Below are positions 5,600 to 8,204 of a stretch of 8,204 nt of DNA, piece by piece. The position numbers and the translations under genes were made by a program. Position 1 is the stretch's first letter. Each line of letters begins with the position of its first letter. The DNA is from Candidatus Omnitrophota bacterium (GTDB lineage Bacteria > Omnitrophota > Gorgyraeia > B26-G9), in NCBI GenBank assembly GCA_028718845.1, contig JAQULA010000068.1:1-8204 (forward strand), given 5' to 3'. The notes beneath the pieces were generated by a model, which was given only the letters and a program-made list of their open reading frames with translations, was not told the origin of the DNA and made no database searches.

Positions 5600-5628
5600 A
5601 CTATACCACTTCAATGAAAAAAATTCAA
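5600..5628 (-). promoter_or_regulatory. Promoter of the PC4-like/DUF2934 pair
   Basis: Read leftward, -35 TTGAAT (5623-5628), a 17-base spacer and -10 TATAGT (5600-5605), with TGG before it (extended -10). The start near 5593 leaves a leader of only about 19 bases, mostly the ribosome site. It begins 8 bases after the end of the upstream glycosylase gene. No terminator is visible between the two, so some read-through is likely. Confidence 0.7.
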
Positions 5629-5635
5629 GCATGTT

Positions 5636-6343
5636 TTAAATTTCCCCTCGCAGATACGCCCGGCGCCGCGATTGGGGAAACCGCTCGATGGCATATCTGA
5701 GCATGGTCCGCGGCATCGTCCGGTAATACCGGCGCAAAAAACCCTCCGCTCTATTCCGCTCCCGCTTCGCCACTTCCCGCAACATCCAGCCCGTAGCCTT
5801 ATGGATCAAATCTTCCTCGTCACCCAGCAGCATTTTCGCTATTTTCAAGGTAGGCTGGTAGCGTTTATGCCGGATAAAATATAAGGTGGCGACAATCGCG
5901 ATCCGCCGCTGCCAAAGCAGCGAAGAAACCGCCAGTTCATAGAGCGGCTGCTTATTTTTATCCAGCAGAAATTTTCCCGCGATCAGCGGCGCGCTCAGAT
6001 CCACTAAATCCCAATTATTGACATACCGGGAACAGTCCAGGTACATTTGATAAATTTCTTTTTGCGCCACTTCCCCCGCAGCGGCAAACCGGTCCACCAG
6101 GATTAGCAGGGCCGTCAACCGTTCTTCATGGACCGCGGAGCTGAGCAGCCGGCCGACTTGCGGCAGTTCAGCGTCCGCATATTTTTTGGCAATCATCCTC
6201 AGCTGCGGGACCCCGATGCCCAGAAAAATATCATCGGCCGCATATTGTCCCGGCTGGGTTTTAAAAAACCGCTTTAAAACCGCGGCTTTATCTTTGCGGG
6301 CGATAACGCGTAATTCTTTTTTAAGCGCAGCAATAAGCATCAT
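5636..6343 (-). CDS. alkD: AlkD-family DNA alkylation repair protein (HEAT-repeat glycosylase)
   Basis: From the ATG at 6343 the protein has 235 residues, the normal size for the family. An in-frame TTG at 6388 would add 15 residues that do not fit the family's usual N-terminus, and the adjacent ATG at 6340 is equally possible; none has a strong ribosome site. The sequence is helical throughout, as expected of AlkD HEAT-like repeats. It has clear family blocks: DIFLGIGVPQLRMIAKKY (about 38-55), SAVHEERLTALLIL (69-82), VNNWDLVDLSAP (108-119), LLWQRRIAIVATLYFI (142-157), DLIHKATGWMLREVAKR (178-194) and MPRTMLRYAIERF (210-222). W111, D115, R146/R147 and W186 correspond to the DNA-cradling and catalytic residues described for Bacillus cereus AlkD. 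The enzyme excises bulky or positively charged N3- and N7-alkylated purines. It is the last gene of a leftward cluster, 77 bases after the membrane-protein gene. Confidence 0.93.
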   Translation of the reverse strand: MMLIAALKKELRVIARKDKAAVLKRFFKTQPGQYAADDIFLGIGVPQLRMIAKKYADAELPQVGRLLSSAVHEERLTALLILVDRFAAAGEVAQKEIYQMYLDCSRYVNNWDLVDLSAPLIAGKFLLDKNKQPLYELAVSSLLWQRRIAIVATLYFIRHKRYQPTLKIAKMLLGDEEDLIHKATGWMLREVAKRERNRAEGFLRRYYRTMPRTMLRYAIERFPQSRRRAYLRGEI

Positions 6344-6420
6344 GGATAATCGCCGGGTTAACGCCGCGGCAAACCCCGGGTTGGTCAAACCATCCGGGAG
6401 CCGCGACCTTATCAGGAACT

Positions 6421-7170
6421 TTACCGGACTTCGATGGAAGCCTGGGCGTCAAACACATTCGTCCGCATTTCCAGGGAAAATAGAAACGGATAATCGCTTT
6501 TCAAATGTTCCAGATAATCCAGCCATTGCACCAGTAAATGGCCGCGTACCCTGAAGATATCCCCCGCGAGGTGTTCCAGGTCCTTTTCCGGGAGCCCGGT
6601 TAACACGGGACGATTGGACAGTTCCTCGGCCAGATGAAATACCGCCCACAGCAAATCGGTGAACGCTTCATGTTCAAGCAAGTTGGGATTTTCCAAAAGC
6701 CGCAGCAGCATCGGACGTTTCCGCAGCAAAAAATCCTTCAGATCCAGCAGCATTTCCGGGGTAACGCGCATCGCTGCGTTATGCTTGGCCAAAGCGGCCC
6801 GGACCCGGAAAAAATCATGTTTCGACCAGCCCGCATCGATCCGCAGTAAACGGAAAAGATCTTTCGATTGAAGATCGGATACCGCAACCACGGCAAGCAG
6901 TTTCTTTCCGACCTCGCTGAAGAAAACCCCGATAGCCATATTCATCTTTTTCCGCATCGCTTTTTTTTCGCGCAGGCTCAGAAGTTGATGCAGAATAAGG
7001 GTCACCAGCAATACCTCTATAAAAACAAAAGCGATATCCCCGATCAAATAAATAAAAATATGCCGGGCATCATGAAAAACAAGATAATGGATATAATAGG
7101 TCGCCGCCGAGAGCAGCAGCAATACGGCTCCGAACAGGACCTGCCAGTGTACCGGCTTATTAATGCTCAT
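6421..7170 (-). CDS. Two-helix inner-membrane protein of unknown function
   Basis: The start is set at the ATG at 7170 (249 residues). A longer frame reaches 7275 but overlaps the upstream gene by 70 bases and adds a non-membrane-like stretch. Two hydrophobic segments are evident: about residues 11-32 (VLFGAVLLLLSAATYYIHYL) and 37-63 (IFIYLIGDIAFVFIEVLLVT). A basic stretch (REKKAMRKK) then marks the cytoplasmic side. The remaining 180 residues are soluble and alpha-helical, including DLFRLLRIDAGW, MLLDLKDFLLRKRPMLLRLLENPNLLEHEAFTDLLWAVFHLAEEL and a C-terminal HLLVQWLDYLEHLKSDYPFLFSL. I recognise this as a type seen as a conserved hypothetical protein but cannot give a family name. The hairpin-plus-cytoplasmic-helix layout suggests a membrane sensor or scaffold, by inference only. 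It follows the COG3014-type gene by 35 bases and precedes the AlkD gene, so all three probably share a transcript. Confidence 0.8.
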   Translation of the reverse strand: MSINKPVHWQVLFGAVLLLLSAATYYIHYLVFHDARHIFIYLIGDIAFVFIEVLLVTLILHQLLSLREKKAMRKKMNMAIGVFFSEVGKKLLAVVAVSDLQSKDLFRLLRIDAGWSKHDFFRVRAALAKHNAAMRVTPEMLLDLKDFLLRKRPMLLRLLENPNLLEHEAFTDLLWAVFHLAEELSNRPVLTGLPEKDLEHLAGDIFRVRGHLLVQWLDYLEHLKSDYPFLFSLEMRTNVFDAQASIEVR

Positions 7171-7205
7171 TTCCGTTCTCTTCCCTTCCCCGGCCGCAGC
7201 GGTTT

Positions 7206-8204
7206 TTAGCGGTTGGTCTGGACAATAAGAAAAATCTTCTGCCCCGTACGCAGGGAAATTGTCTTCAGGTCGCATTCCCCCATATTCGCCCCGTTTTCAC
7301 TGAAATTTTCAATTTTGAATTCATATTCCCCCGGCACCAGAATAAGCCGGGCAATGCGAATCTGGTCCGGAAGGGTCTGCCAGGAACGCAGATCGGCTTT
7401 TTCGCTTATCAGCGAATACAGCGACCCGATAAATTGAAATAAATCCGCGGCCATGCCCCCCTGCCGTTTAGCGATTGTTTCCTCCTGCTTTTTGGCAAAA
7501 AAATACTTTCCGGCGGTCCTTGCCGCGGATTTGGCGATAAAACGCAGTTTTCGGCGTTCCAGGTCTTTCCGGGCGATAGCGCCGATGTCCTGGACCAGTT
7601 CGCTGGAAGCGCTGAATACTTCGCCGCGCGAATTTTTTGCCAACAAGCGCGATGCGTTAATTGCGTACGGCCGGGAACGATACACCGGGAAAGCGATTTT
7701 CAGCACATGACCGTCGAGCGTGGGAACGGTAAGGGTTTCTTCCGCCTTTAGCGGAGAAAGCCCGTTGTAATGGATCACATATACTTCGGCCTTATTTTTC
7801 TTTTCTTCGCTGCTGAAAAATGCCGCGTTCGGATAACGCGAACGATACCGGCTGAAATCGGACAATCCCATGGTTCGCGCCGCCGTGAGGATGTTTTCCT
7901 TCAGGATTTGCGGAACGGACAAGCCGTAATTTTCCCGATAATCATGTTCGTAAATTTCAATCGCCCGCTCATACGAGATATACGCATCGTTAAACGCCTC
8001 GCGGCTGCCGCCGATTTCATATATAATGCCCATCAGCAAACGCACGAAGGCATCTTCTTTGTAAACATTTTTTTGATCTTCTTTATACTGGGAGTTGATC
8101 GAATTAAGCGTTGAATCGACATCGCGGGCTTCCACCAAAGCGTCGTCATATTTACCCAGCCCCATATAATTCAAGGACTGAAAAATATTGATAAAAACGC
8201 GTTC
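7206..8204 (-). CDS. TPR-containing COG3014-type protein, 5' end beyond the window
   Basis: The frame is open to the right edge, so the N-terminus is missing; 332 residues are visible. The first visible residues (ERVFINIFQSLNYMGLGKYDDALVEARDVDSTLN) and the following KEDAFVRLLMGIIYEIGGSREAFNDAYISYERAIEIYEHDY are TPR-like helix pairs. They closely match the conserved core of COG3014, where members usually have a lipoprotein signal. After about residue 150 (YVIHYNGLSP) comes a beta-rich domain with ETLTVPTLDGHVLKIAFPVYRSRP. A helical stretch (LERRKLRFIAKSAARTAGKYFFAKKQEE) follows, and the protein closes with a strand-rich region ending GEYEFKIENFSENGA and IFLIVQTNR. Some genomes place such genes beside outer-membrane peptidoglycan-synthesis activators of the LpoB type, so an envelope role is likely but unproven. 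It is the first gene visible in the cluster with the membrane protein and AlkD. Confidence 0.8.
   Translation of the reverse strand, partial: ERVFINIFQSLNYMGLGKYDDALVEARDVDSTLNSINSQYKEDQKNVYKEDAFVRLLMGIIYEIGGSREAFNDAYISYERAIEIYEHDYRENYGLSVPQILKENILTAARTMGLSDFSRYRSRYPNAAFFSSEEKKNKAEVYVIHYNGLSPLKAEETLTVPTLDGHVLKIAFPVYRSRPYAINASRLLAKNSRGEVFSASSELVQDIGAIARKDLERRKLRFIAKSAARTAGKYFFAKKQEETIAKRQGGMAADLFQFIGSLYSLISEKADLRSWQTLPDQIRIARLILVPGEYEFKIENFSENGANMGECDLKTISLRTGQKIFLIVQTNR

Noticed and set aside
6344..6388. TTG start adding 15 residues to the AlkD-family protein
   Set aside because: AlkD-family proteins typically begin at the helix starting near LIAALKKELR; the added residues do not resemble the family and the TTG lacks a good ribosome site. 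Not fully excluded.
7171..7275. Extension of the membrane-protein gene to 7275
   Set aside because: It overlaps the upstream COG3014-type gene by 70 bases, and the added 35 residues do not lead naturally into the first membrane helix.

Overview
This window is about 8.2 kb of ordinary-looking bacterial chromosome. By eye its base composition is near 47% G+C. It uses the standard genetic code, strong AAGGAGG-type ribosome binding sites and sigma70-like promoters. An exported NTF2-fold protein and a protein of the COG3014 lipoprotein-associated type point to a Gram-negative (diderm) bacterium. The mix of tandem PilZ, DUF2934, an AlkD-type glycosylase, a lone Smr protein and a probable PPi-type phosphofructokinase fits poorly cultured lineages such as Omnitrophota, Elusimicrobiota or Desulfobacterota. 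That placement is inference and not secure. There are no mobile elements, CRISPR arrays, tRNAs or rRNAs.

Layout, left to right. At 1-1318 lies a leftward transcription unit: promoter at 1290-1318, an exported NTF2-like protein (1224-781), a possible 27-codon ORF (756-673) and a tandem PilZ protein (660 to the left edge, incomplete). A terminator-like hairpin lies inside the 27-codon ORF. At 1336-3168 is a self-contained leftward unit: a promoter, a 117-nt leader with a hairpin, a 541-residue coiled-coil protein and an intrinsic terminator. At 3290-4964 a leftward Smr-domain gene is divergent from the only rightward gene, a 401-residue phosphofructokinase whose nucleotide-site residues are of the pyrophosphate type. 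A 17-bp bidirectional terminator follows it. At 5049-5628 a leftward pair of small genes has its own promoter: a PC4/YdbC-like candidate, then a DUF2934 protein with a Lys/Ala-rich tail. They converge on the same terminator. At 5636-8204 is a leftward cluster: a TPR/COG3014-type protein (5' end off the window), a two-helix membrane protein and an AlkD-family DNA glycosylase.

Functionally the window mixes c-di-GMP sensing (PilZ), central carbon metabolism (phosphofructokinase), DNA repair or nucleic-acid handling (AlkD, Smr, possibly the PC4-like/DUF2934 pair) and cell-envelope proteins. No gap between genes exceeds 300 bases; the largest is 3017-3289. I see no clearly new system. The most unusual points are the terminator-like hairpin embedded in a small ORF just before the PilZ gene, the diverged catalytic loop of the phosphofructokinase, the duplicated segment in the coiled-coil protein and the compact operon of two small proteins.
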